This document shows positions 25,454 to 37,400 of a stretch of DNA of 64,000 nt, one piece after another (positions within the stretch are counted from its first letter, which is position 1; each line of letters starts with the position of its first letter). Origin of the DNA: Channa striata (lineage: Eukaryota; Chordata; Actinopteri; Anabantiformes; Channidae); NCBI GenBank assembly GCA_033026295.1, contig CM065173.1, forward strand, positions 13,020,517 through 13,084,516. Reading direction: 5' to 3'. The position numbers and the translations under genes are program-made. Under the pieces are notes generated by a model. It did no database searches, had not been told where the DNA came from, and worked only from the letters and a program-made list of their open reading frames with translations.

Positions 25454-25459
25454 AATAAA
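25454..25459 (+). promoter_or_regulatory. sytl4 polyadenylation signal (AATAAA)
   Basis: This AATAAA lies about 525 bases after the sytl4 stop codon. It is the best-placed plus-strand hexamer before the convergent srpx2 gene. Confidence 0.6.
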
Positions 25460-25957
25460 AAGTCTTATATGAAATAGTTTAATTTGCAGATATAAATGTT
25501 GAGTTTAACTTATCGTTACTTTTTGGACTGTGGTCGGTCATTTTTACCTCAAGGTTGCCAAAAATATTCTGTTTATCTAATAAAAATGGACCAATAACAT
25601 GCCTGATCCTTCTCAACTCTGTACACTGACCCAAAAAAACCACCTGGGTTTTTAAATAACCTGTCCACCCCTTGTGACTAAATCTTATTGTTCCTTTGTT
25701 TAATGGGCTGTTCCTCTCCTTTTTTGTCTGGTTGTGAAAGTAATTTCCAGTCTCCATGCCTCTCGGCTCATTATTTGACATAAAAGAAACAGTGCCATTA
25801 CTTCAGTGTTGTATGGTGATCACATTTGAAAATGAGGAACTGCATCTTGTCCTCTTTTCCCTGTAATATTCCTCTAGACCTGGTTGGCTTTCTGGCTGTC
25901 ATTTCTCATCTTGTGTTAGCTATACTGATGAAGTTATCACTGTGGCAACCAGAGCGC
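25460..25957. other. intergenic region between sytl4 and srpx2 3' ends
   Basis: This is the short spacer between two convergent genes. No gene or repeat is recognisable. The 100-codon minus-strand frame at 25479-25781 lacks any family similarity and is AT-rich. Confidence 0.5.
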
Positions 25958-25963
25958 TTTATT
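25958..25963 (-). promoter_or_regulatory. srpx2 polyadenylation signal candidate, almost touching the stop codon
   Basis: On the minus strand the stop TAA (25969-25967) is followed three bases later by AATAAA (25963-25958). I saw no other minus-strand AATAAA before 25460. If it is used, the 3' UTR would be only a few tens of bases long. Confidence 0.4.
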
Positions 25964-25966
25964 AAA

Positions 25967-28900
25967 TTAGTCACAGAAGTCTCTGTGGAGCTCCAGCCTC
26001 TCTCGCTCCTCTTCATCCAGCAGGAAGGCGTCGATGTAGGAGAACAACTCGTCTGACGCCATAGGGGTAATGAAGCGCTCTCTGTCCAACCCGAGCTTGT
26101 CCAGCAGAACCATGCTGAAGTAGGATCTGGAGATTCTGAATACTTGCCTGCAGAGAACCACGACCATTGATCATTAAAGCGTCAGTCCACTATCTCACAC
26201 AGAAATCACTCAAAGGATTATAATCAATATTTTCCAAAGACTGTAATTCATAGTGATCAAGCCACAAAGGATCATGATTCAAGTCTGCAGTTCCTCTCAG
26301 CTCTACAGTGTCTGTGAGCTCAGTGTTTAGATTTTTCATTCCGCACTTTACTTATCTGTTCTCACCGTTCTTGCAGTTTGGTTTTAATTTAAAACCCACT
26401 GTGAAGCTGAGGAAAACTGAGCTGCAGGAGTCAGATGATAATCCCTTGTGTGTTCATCACTACCAGCAACTCCTTTTATACTACATGTCATTTGATCCAT
26501 TGCAAACATAAAAATATTGATGAGTGCAGCTTTATCTGAAGGTCACTGGCTTACGGGAATCACTTTGCAATGCTGTATCCCTTTGATAATAAGCCCTAAA
26601 CAATATCCTGTTCTTATGTAGCCTATGTATCTTCCCAGTTCTACTAATGATCTCTGTCCAAAGTCCTGTAAGGTTGTGCTTCATGTTGCTGTCAACGGTG
26701 GAATTTGTGTGTCAATGTAGAGACCTAAAGTTGGTAAAAGACTTTCCAGTCTGGAAAAAGTGAGCAGTTCCCCCTTACTCAAATTGCGCAGTCAGTGGAA
26801 ACCTCTACATTTTTGTGCTGATGTGAAGTAGTGCCTACATGAGAGTGACCATGTGTGGTGCAAAATAGTAGATTATAAAGAACTGCTTACTCACAGATTC
26901 ACATGGAAACAAAGCCAGATGTTGATGTTTAATGTTCTGTTAAAACTGTCAAAATGCCAAAAGGGATAAGAATTTCCTAAACTAAAGTTTCAAGTAGACT
27001 TTTTCCTTTTAATGTCAATGTTTTTATTAGAAGGCTTCTAACATTTAAAGGGAGTGAGGAGAAAAGAAACCTTTATTACTATTAAGAATGTGAGCTACAT
27101 AGAGCCATTTTGGGATGGAACTTTTCCCCCGAATGAGCTATAGCGCTGCTGAATAACTGAGTGATGAAGTGTCTCAGTATTACCTCAATCCCTCAATCAC
27201 TTCAGAGTTGAGCAGACTTTCTTTAATACGTCCTGTCTCACGAGGCGGGGAGCCCAAGAGCTCGATAACCGTTACATGTCGCAGGTCCAGTCCACAGTCT
27301 GCTTTCTGTCGGAAACAGGAAAACGCAGTTTTAGCTTCTTGCTGTTTATTAAACTCTCTTGGATACTGCTATTATTACAATGGATTCATGTCAAGTCAAC
27401 AGCAAAACGAAAAGATATCTCACTTGTATCATGATGTTTTGCAGTTGGTAGTCTGGGTCAGATATGTTTGGTGCAGACATGATCAGCAGCCTCCGCTTTT
27501 CATAGAACTGATCCAGGAGAGCTGGGGCTGACTTTACATCAGATTTAATCTCCATTGCTAAAAACACAAAAGGGCACAATTACATCCTGCTCTTCAAAGC
27601 TAAATGCCTTTATTTCTTAATTCTTTTTTGTTATGTTACCGATTTATTTTGCAGTTATAGTGGTTTTAAATGTTTGAGTTAATTAACATGTCAACAAATA
27701 ATGATTTCAACTTGTCTTTCTGGGTTGTTTCACTTTAGCTTTTTTATACACAAAAAAATTATTATTTTACATAACAATGTACAGTATCATACAATATTAG
27801 AGAGACTTTTAAATGCAATGGAGTATTTTTAGATTGCTTTGTTAGTAGATTATCTATGTAAACATTCAAATTTTGTCCAGTACTCACAAACACATTCAGC
27901 ACTGTTTCCGTCCCAGTTCCGGCTGAACTGGCAGACACGACTGGACACCCCCCTAAGTTCATATCCTCCGTCACAGTGGTATTCACATGTCGCACCGTAG
28001 TTATTCCCATCCGACGAGCAGGTGAGGAAACCGTGCATAGGTGCAGATAGTTCAGGACATCTTTTGACTGGGAGGAGGAAACCGTGAAGGTCAGCATCAG
28101 TGTTCTCCAGTTAATGTGCAGTGTTTAGGTTTCTTTCATTAATCAAAAAATGAAGGTTTGCCATCTTACCCTCAACACGCACAATAAACTTGCAGGCAGC
28201 TTTGTTCCTGGCTTGATCATACACTTTGTATTGGATAATGTTCGCTCCCTCTTTAAAGTCTGTGCCTGGCTCCTGGCCAACTAGTATTATACTGCAGAGA
28301 GACATTTGAGCCAAATGTTTAATTCCATTTGAATATAAATAAGAAATGGAAGCAAAGGAAACTAATGACATACTCAAGTGATTTATCAGCAGTATCTTTA
28401 GCCTTGGGAGGGTCCCAGGTTACCCTAGCAGTGAGTTGTCCAGGATCAGCAAACTTGAATCTGGACGGAGGACATTTGATTTTTGGAGGCTCGGTATCTG
28501 AAATAAACAGTTGAACACTTAGGAACAATATTGAAGACATTAGAGCAAGAAAATAGAGTTGAATGGCGACATCTTTGTTAGACCATCTTATAATGACAGT
28601 TTTACTGAGCAGAGTTCGAAGGTGGAAAGTTAGCAGATCCCAAGTCTGGATACAGTTCAAAGAACAGAAACATAGAAAATAGGGTTGTTTTTTTGATCAG
28701 AGGGGACACGCTGGGAGCTGGGTTTGTGAAAAAATGATCGACTGGAACAAACTGAAGTCCCTGTTATGGAAGTAATTTAAAACCGTAGACAGTAAGAGTT
28801 CACTGCTACAGACTTGGATCTGCTCAACATTACAGACGGAGGACACGCATACCTGAACACACTGGCTGTGCTCCGGTCCATGACCCCCTGTGCTGACAGG

Positions 28901-31900
28901 TGCGTGAGTGTTCCCCCTCGATGCGATAGCCAGGGTCACAGGTGAAGTCACACCTGGAGTCCACCATAAAGCCCTGCGTGCAGGTGTATCTACCATGTGG
29001 AATAAGGGGCAGTACGTGGCAGCGCATTTCTGGTAAACGATCACCACAAAGACATATAGTAAGTAAGAGATGTAGCTAATTAATATACATTTTATTCCAC
29101 CTCATATGGGAGCTTGTATTCTTAATCTTCACATACTGCGGCAGTAAGCGGTCCCGGACCACCGCCGGTTGGCGAGGCAGTGAATCGAGCTCTTCCCCAC
29201 CAGTCGGTATCCTCGGTCACAACTCATCTGGCATCGGGTGCCCAGCGTGCTCCTGTAGGCCCCACCTCGAGGGGAGTGGCAGGTCACCTCCCCATTGGTC
29301 AGACCCACAGAATGGCACCAGTAAGGGTCTGTGTTGGAAGAGGAATCAAACCTGTAACGGGCACTACAATACTCCTGTGGATGAACGACTTCACACAGAT
29401 CATGAGTGCTCATCTACAACAAAACCCTGTTAATTTACTTTTTTAACGTGGGTACGAGAGGTGTTAAGAGATAAGCTATTATAAAGTAAATGGTAACATG
29501 GACAAAATGATTCTAATAGAAGTTACATATTGTTAAAGGTTTTTCCATACGCACCTTTGTAATCTAGCTGAGGAGTGTGTTCTTCCTCTGCAAATTCATT
29601 GTAGCTCTCATACACTATGGTCCCTGAGCCAGCTGAAACAACAAACAAGAATCAGACATGTGGCAACAATACACAAACATTTAGCTTTTTTTTTTTGTGA
29701 CCATGACGTCAGACACCAAACATGTTCCTGTGGTCAGTCAAACCTTTTTCCGCTCGGCTTCAGTATCAGCAGTTTTATATATAGCTCATACAGAGGCAAG
29801 CAGACATTGAAATGATTCTTCCTGTAAAAATCACATTTCCATAACTTCCTTTTATGTTTCACAAGCTCAATAACATTCCTGTGCTTAGACACCTGGATTT
29901 TCAATCAGTGTCACCAATGGGTCACAAAACATGGCAATCTTGCTTAAAGATTTTGTTTTTTTTTAAGGTACATATATTGATGTATATTCCAGCACAATTA
30001 TTTTACACCATAAGTGTCTTCTTGCCTTGACTATATAATAATTAATGGAAATAGTTCATCCCTTTCCATGTTATAGGCCGAATGGCTTGTATATTGTCTT
30101 CCCTTCTGAATCTCATCTTTCTGCATAATAATTCCTTTTCAGTATTTTTCTCTGTTCTCAGCAGTTGTGGTTCAGGCACATTATGAAATCCCCAAAATGA
30201 CTCCATGTTTGGAGCTGAGTGCCAAACTTTCCAGTCTGTCAACCTCCACCCCCACCTCAAGTCAGTTCCTGTGCTGCTTCCTTTTCTTTAGCTCAAGCTT
30301 TTCTGCTTTCTGGCACAGTCGCTCTAAACTAAATTAGGTTCAGTTTAGCATGGTTTCTATTAATAATGATGCCTCTACACTGTTCCGTGCTTCAGATTGT
30401 TCCAAGGATGCGTTGATTAAACATACCATCAGCATTTTTCTCATAATGAGCCCAATGTTCCACACTTCCCCAGACTAATGCTTCCAGAGTCTCCCTTACA
30501 AAGAATTAGTCACAGAGGAACAAGACAAGCTCAGCTCATCAGTCTGATGGTCTGTACTGCAGAGAACACACATTACTGCAGGCTCCTGATAGCTTGCAAG
30601 TAAAATCACATATGGAAATTAGAGAAGTAAAAATCAGCACAGATTCAGGATACTTGCACTTTGACAGTTTTATTCTATTTCCTGTTCTGCTTTACTTACA
30701 TTCTGAGGGAAATGTAATATGTTTCACTCTGCCACATTTAAATGACAGGTATAATTAATTGTTTTAGTTTTAAATTGTCAGGAAATAGTTATTTTATATA
30801 TTCCTACAGCCCAAGCAGGTATCGTCAAATTTCTGACCAATAGACCAAACCCCAGAGATGTTTAGTTAATGTACAACAATGAATTAAATCTATAGAACCT
30901 GAAAATATTTTCAACCCCAAAATTTTGTAAAATTACGAACAATTAGATATGTCCCAAAAATATGGATTAACCATTTTCTTAACAAAAAAACAATAATAAA
31001 TACTAAAAACAATGCTTCTTTCACACTAAAACTGAAAGGGTGGCTTTTGGGAGGCACTGGCCACCCCCAAAATCTGATTGTTCTGTCTGAAGTTGACATA
31101 AATCACTCTCATTAAAAATAGATACAATTGTATTAATATGCACATTTAAGGTGGTTTCATAAGTTAAGTGGTAAATGCCTGCTTATATAATGTAGCTTCT
31201 TGTTCATCCACACTGATGGCGATGGCTGCCATGCAGGGTGCTCACCCGAGTCACTGGGAGAAACTTGGGGTTCAGTGTCACCACACATCACTCATATCAG
31301 ATAAAGGACAGATTTATACCTTTTATTATGATTTGTTTAAAACTATATGGAGTTAAAAACGATTATGTGTTTGACCCTTCTGACACTGAACAAACAAACA
31401 CACTATTAGCCTATTACCTTACAGTTTATTCTTTTAAGGATGTAAATGGTGTAAAACCTTTTGCGTCACCCTATTTTAGGCTTGTGCTCTAGTCTGCCCC
31501 CCCCCAAAAAAAATAAAAGTCTGGATCCGCCCCTGCTACTGTAGGGTGCAGGACGCCAAGACACACAGTCAGCATCAGGCTTGACTCACAGTACAGCCTT
31601 TACCACAGAGACATGCAGACTGCAGGCAGCAGCGATGGGTCACATCACAGGAAGGTGTCTGAGGTCTGTTCTGTGACAAAGGTCCTTTCAATCACTCTGC
31701 GTTATCATCTGAGCTCACGCGTGCTTCCGGCTGGATGTCAGGTCACGTTATTATCTTGCAGGATTAATGAAGGCTTAAGCACACTTGGCCCAGAGGGGGA
31801 CTCCTCAGTAATTAACTGGCAGAGATTGGAGCTGAGTTGTAATTAAACTGCCTGGTCAGCAAGCAGAGAGAAGCACCTGAAGAGGAAGGAAGGCAGCAGC

Positions 31901-32799
31901 TCAACTGCAGCTCATTTGAAATTTAGGTTCACTGGATTGCAGCCAGTTACATGTTAGAATATGTCGTGGGGGAGCCGCGTCCCAGCGCTTCATTCCTGAA
32001 GGGAGGAGCGGACTCCATCTGCATTCACCCAGTGGCCTCCACACTGCGGCACATCTGCATCTAATACAGCTGTTAGTGCTGCTGAAATGAAGGTATTTCT
32101 CAACCGCTGGGAAGGAAGATGAATGTTTAAAAGGTCTCTATCAATCTATTGTAGTCTTAAAAAATCTTTTTGGTTAAGACGTACACACAATAAAAGAGTC
32201 CATTTACATAAATCATTTAAGATGCTTTGCTTTACTTTGGAATTTTTATTTGCTTCTGAATTCTGGAGGGAAATAATGTGCTTTTTAGTCTGCTGGGTTA
32301 ATCTAACAGCTGTACGTGTTACTGACAAATCCACCAAATTAAATCTGAAATGAAAACACCTGAACCAGAGCTTTTTTGTTACAAACACCTTCATTTGATG
32401 CGTTCACCTTCTTAAATGTAACGATTTTCTGCTTTTTATCCTCTTGAATCTCTTTTATAACAGAAATTTATGACTATGGTCTGACTCTTCACAGGCCAAA
32501 CCAAATAAACACATTGAATAATATTGTTTTTTTAACACAAATGTAAAAATGCTGCCCACACACTCCATAGGAGTAAAACAACAGTCTATTATACCTTAAA
32601 TAACTATGGTTTTTAATTTTTTTTAAGTAAATCCCTGCTAATAAATCCTAAACAGTTGTGTGTTTTTACACTGTATGACTGGTACGTTCACTTTGACCAA
32701 TAACAACTACATTGGAATTCAGAAACCTGGAAATATTACAAAAGAAAACTCACCTGTGAAGAATAAAATGAAGAGTGTGAGAGTGCGGCGGGGGGGCAT
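25967..32799 (-). CDS. srpx2: sushi repeat-containing protein SRPX2, complete
   Basis: SRPX2 is a secreted sushi-domain protein and uPAR ligand, linked in mammals to angiogenesis and synapse formation. Ten exons on the minus strand join in phase: 32799-32754, 29632-29555, 29328-29137, 29029-28853, 28497-28374, 28291-28170, 28067-27888, 27557-27424, 27305-27184 and 26147-25967. They give 451 aa (human 465). A hydrophobic signal peptide (MPPRRTLTLFILFFTAG) is followed by VYESYNEFAEEEHTPQLDYK. Sushi 1 (about 42-105) contains RRWSGTAYCR and sushi 2 (about 106-164) contains MVDSRCDFTCDPGYRIEG. An HYR module follows (about 165-246), then sushi 3 (about 247-306, NYGATCEYHCDGGYELRG). The C-terminal DUF4174-type domain has LLDQFYEKRRLLIMSAP and CGLDLRHVTVIELLG. 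The ends of sushi 1 and the C-terminus (LFSYIDAFLL, ELHRDFCD) match SRPX2 better than SRPX. Intron 1 is about 3.1 kb. Confidence 0.94.
30940..31530. repeat. decayed interspersed-repeat patch in srpx2 intron 1
   Basis: The patch holds 'gaggcactggccacccccaaaatctg' (about 31051) and 'ctgcccccccccc..aaataaaagtctggatccgcccctg' (about 31494-31533). Both phrases often mark the edges of transposon copies in fish DNA. A SINE-body fragment lies between them (31204-31283, minus orientation; 'ggcgatggctgccatgcagg' ... 'aacttggggttcagtgtc'). No open frame survives. Confidence 0.4.
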
Positions 32800-34490
32800 G
32801 TCAGAAACACCAGGATGACTCTTCCGAAGAGGGGGAAAGTTTCTTTCTCACTCCGGTTCAGATTCCGGAGTCCAGCAGAAAAGGACAAAGTTCAGAGTTC
32901 GAATCCAGGTAAAGTTTACAACGCGGGAAACAAAGAAACGATCCCCGAACGATTCCGGCTGAGGACACAAGTCACTCCCGTCTGAGTCTCCGCGGGTTTT
33001 TGTTCAGGATCCTTCTGCTTCACCATCACAGTCCGAAACCACTTGGTGGCACTGTCGGATCATCCGTGTGTTTCAGCCCCTTTAAATCTCCACCCCTCAA
33101 AATCACTTGTGCCTCGAAAGTGAAGCTTCCTTAAACTCGAAATATAAAAAAAAATGTGGTTTGATTAAAATAAAGCGTTTTCAGAAAACCATTCTCTCTA
33201 ATACTCGCTTTGAACTGATGGGACATAAACTTACTCAGTGGTGACTTGCTATGAATTGCATTAATTGTGTTTTTGCCCTTATTATGATACTAACATAAAT
33301 ATGATATTACCTTAATTACTGTAAAGGGTATAGTACTCACAAAAACAATTTTAACAGATCTGTGCAAGTTGTAAAACATTGTCACAGTTTTGCTGGCAAA
33401 TTTCTAGCGTCCACTTAACACAGATTTAATACCGATTCATGTTATTTGGTTTGAGTTCCACATGAAGCCTAAAAGTTAATTTTTCCCATTAGAATATCAG
33501 GGCCAACATAATGTAACTGGATATTCGATTTGCGGGAAAAAGAAATTGTTTTATTTTTTAATCAGCATCATGTCACCACGTTATAGCACTTTTATTTATC
33601 CAGCTGCTGTAATTTGACCCTTGAGATGTGTCTTATCAGCAAAGAAATAATGCATTTGATTATAAAATCAATGAGCGTGGACAGAACAGGAAATAACGCT
33701 GCGGCTTTCAAAATAAAGGCTCGCTTTTTAAGAAGTTAGAAAGGTTCGCAGTAAGTGAATAGTTAAAGCTTATATAAATGGTTAGGCCTATTTCCAACAT
33801 GGTGGAAATGATCAGGTCGGTGTTGAAGCCAAATTTCCTCCAGAAAAAAGTATGTGACGTGTGATTTAGGTTTGATAACTCCAAGTCTTCCAACGTCACC
33901 ATAGCTGAAGCTGGTGGGTTAATTCAGATTCACTAATGAAGCGTTATCGTTTTAACCACGACGTGAATTCAATCCAGATCTAAAAACTCAGTGGACCTTT
34001 ACTGATCACACCAGCCCCTGGTTTGGGGGGTGGATTATGCCATACATATATTATATTATATTTATCTTTGACTGTTAAAACTTCAATGTGTTAAATGACA
34101 TGCCTGTCTACAGTCACATTTCCCTCTTTGAAATCGCAGCTGTAATTATGACCCACACTAAACACTGGATTTGGTTTGTGTTGTGCCACGTGTCCCACGT
34201 ACGTGTGTGTGTGTGTGTGTGTGATGGTTGACTTATTTCACGTTCTCGGTGCGACGTTTATTTTGAGGCTGACGTGTTTGAGACGTTGCTTCGGACTTGA
34301 CTCCGTTCTGGTTTGAGGAAATCTGTTGATCCCTTCAGGAAAGCGGGTCTGGCTTTAGTGACGACACTTCCCCCCTCTGTCCTCGGGTTTATTCCGAAGT
34401 TTTTTTTTCTGTCTGTCTGTCTGTCCGTCCGTCCCTCCAGGACTGTGTGAACTTTTCTCCCTTTGTTCATCTCGAACCGCGGACGCCACC
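32800..34490. promoter_or_regulatory. shared upstream region of divergent srpx2 and tspan6
   Basis: The two start codons face away from each other 1,692 bases apart. The srpx2 side (32800-33090) is GC-richer and probably holds its 5' UTR and promoter. The tspan6 side has a (GT)n run (34204-34223), a CTGT/CCGT run (34407-34434) and a strong Kozak context 'gccaccatg' at the start. The middle (about 33120-34130) is AT-rich, with no recognised element. Confidence 0.5.
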
Positions 34491-37400
34491 ATGTCGCCGT
34501 CATCCCGGCGGCTTCAGACGAAGCCGGTGATCACCTGCCTGAAGACTTTCCTCATCTCCTACAGCCTCATTTTCTGGGTGAGTTCGAGCGAGGCGAGCAA
34601 CAATGGGCTCGACGCGGCGGCGATGCCAACAGGGCTAACAGCATCCTGTCCTCGAACCAGGACGGGGACGGACGGGGTCGGAGCCGCTTCACGGGTCCAC
34701 ACGGTGGAATAAAGGTCCACACGTGAGGGCCGAGTAGTTTCTGCGTCGGTACAAAGAGCCACTTGTTGGAAAACGAACCGAACCGAGCGTCGTGCTGCGG
34801 CTCGGAGCAGAAAAATCGTCGAGTCCTGAAAACGGAGCGTTAGCTGCTCACGAGTAGCGGACGGCGTCATGTAGTTTGTAAAAGTCATAAATCACAGCGA
34901 GGAGCGAGTTTTCTTATTCTGGTCGTTCTTTAGTTCAGCATAAACATGCGACCGAAAAGATGCAACAACTAACCGATTAACCGATTGACGATTAGTTGTA
35001 AACAACCCGAACCTATCAGAGATATCAAGTTTAGAGTCATACGTCGTTTGAAAACTTGAAAACTTTAAAGTGGCCTGGATTTTATACTGACAAAGAAAAC
35101 AACTGTCCTAAACACAAGTCTTACAGAATGAACTCAAATATGTTTAGAGCATAGCTGCCATAAATCAATTAATCAGTTGGCAGTCAATAACTAATAGATT
35201 GTAAAGTTTGGTCTATATATTTTGAAACAATTCAAAGCTAAAGAAATGATTTTATGAATGGTAATAATTAGATTGTTACTCGATTAAAGATCAGATTATA
35301 GTATTTAAACCTAATTTATCTCACAATATCTGGGATTATAAAATCTCAAAATGTCAGGAGGACAATTTAGATCAGCTACTTAATTGATTGATTGTTTGAT
35401 TGATGATGTTATTTTTTCCTTGATTAAGTGTGGTATATACAATATCAGACAATAATTATCCCCAAAGATCTTCATTTATAACTGCAGTGACTAGTTGATT
35501 GATTAGGCAGTTGTTTCAGAATTATAATTAGTCTTAATTTTTTTTTTTCTAGACTAGCCATATAGTTTGGTCTATAAAATTTAAACCATTCCAAAACCAA
35601 AGATGATCACATTACAGCTGTAACGGTAATCAAAGTCAGGTCAGAAAAAGATATGCAAGTTAAATATTGAATTATGTAATGTACCTTTTGGGGGGTTTTA
35701 GCCAACATTTGCTCATTCCAGTTTTCTTGAATGTAAATATTTAATTCTTTTCATTTTCTTTGGGTTTTGGATTGTTAGTTGAATAACACGAAATTTGAAC
35801 ACCAACTGCAGATGTGGTGATAAGTAATAACGTACACTTTTGCCTAATTAAAAAACAATCACTGGTTGATTGTAAAAACAATTATTTGTGGCCCTGATTC
35901 AGTTTGCTATAACAAAAGAAAGTTCTTTTAGGAAACCATAAATGTTCACATCACAGAACCTGGAACCAAGAAGTTGTTGATATAAGATAATAATAAACTA
36001 AAGATAATGATTAAAATAAAGATCTATCAGGCTAAGTTTCTTTCTGTTGTGTTTTGTTGGAGCTGATGAGTAATGTGATTCTAACCTTAGAAAAGACAGA
36101 ATCTTCTTTAAAGGTTAATTTTTTGAATGGTGTAACCATTATTATCTAAATGTGTTGACTGTGTCCTAGTTTGCTGTTAGATTTTACATTTGCAGTTTAT
36201 AGCTGTTACACATCAAAATATGCTTGAGAGGGTTTAGTTATTGTATCCAGCCCTTTCTTGTTTTGTGATTATTGTCAAGTTACATTTGTTTGTTCCACAC
36301 ATTCAGATGTGATGGATAATTAATCAGATAATTATTTTGTCTAATAGTTAATTCATTATTTGGATACATACCTTAAAGCCATTAAGATTTATTATCCCAG
36401 AAGACAAGGACCCAAATGATTATTTTTGAGAGAATTCACAACTGCTTCTTAGAATAGTTTCTAATAGGTTTTCTGACCTTCAACGGGTCAGTGATGATCA
36501 CAAATAGTAGTTGCAGCCTTAATTCCTTGTAGGGAAAATATAAATCTTAATTTGTGCACAGAAATAAGCATGCAACCATTGCTTTTTTTGATTGCTGGTA
36601 ATCTTTGTACCGAGCAAACTGCCACCTCAGTCTGCGGCTGCTGCTGACACAAAGTTCAGGTCAGTGCTTTTACCTGATAATTTATGGCTTTTGGCTGGTT
36701 GCACTCCCCTCAGGCTAATGACTTGTGTGGGCAGTGTTAAAGGAGAATATGCAGAGATGATTGGACCTCAAGCTAAGGCCAGTGTGGTGTCCCAGGTGTC
36801 TTTTTCCTAACATGTTAGCAGTAAATAAAGTAATTTGCACATAAACCATGAATCTTCTGACGAGTGAAAGGTGGGATTATCAAATATGTGTTTATTATAA
36901 AAAACATTAGAAACTATGTCTGTTTTGTACATCTCATCTTAGCGCTTATTTACCCCAGTCGAACTCATCTGTTTCTCCTCATCGGCATTTCCTCCCCTAA
37001 GAACTGTGTGGATTTCACATAGGAAATCAATGAAGGAAATTGTGTTTTTCCTGGATTCAGCATGTCATTTATTTAAAAGTATTCCTGATATTTGCAAGAT
37101 TTAGTGGGCATCACAAGCCCATCTGCATACCTCAATATATCTTATATATCTATATCTATCTATCTATCTATCTATCTATCGATATAGATATAGAGATATA
37201 GATATACATGATCTGAGCTTGGTAAACAGTCACACTTAATGTTTTTAGTGCTGTGTAAGAATCCCTGACTCTTGACATGCACATTAAATGGGTTTCAGTT
37301 AGCGCTGCAACCATCATTTTTTTAATCTTTTAATTAATTTCACAATTTAATATCTTGTTGTATCTAACTAACAATCCAAAACATAAAGATGTGAAATTGA

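Noticed and set aside
27169..27531. 120-codon plus-strand frame
   Set aside because: It is opposite two srpx2 exons with clear family similarity and correct splice phase on the minus strand.
25967..32799. srpx instead of srpx2
   Set aside because: RRWSGTAYCR, DSRCDF and the C-terminal FSYIDAFLLD...RDFCD wording fit SRPX2.
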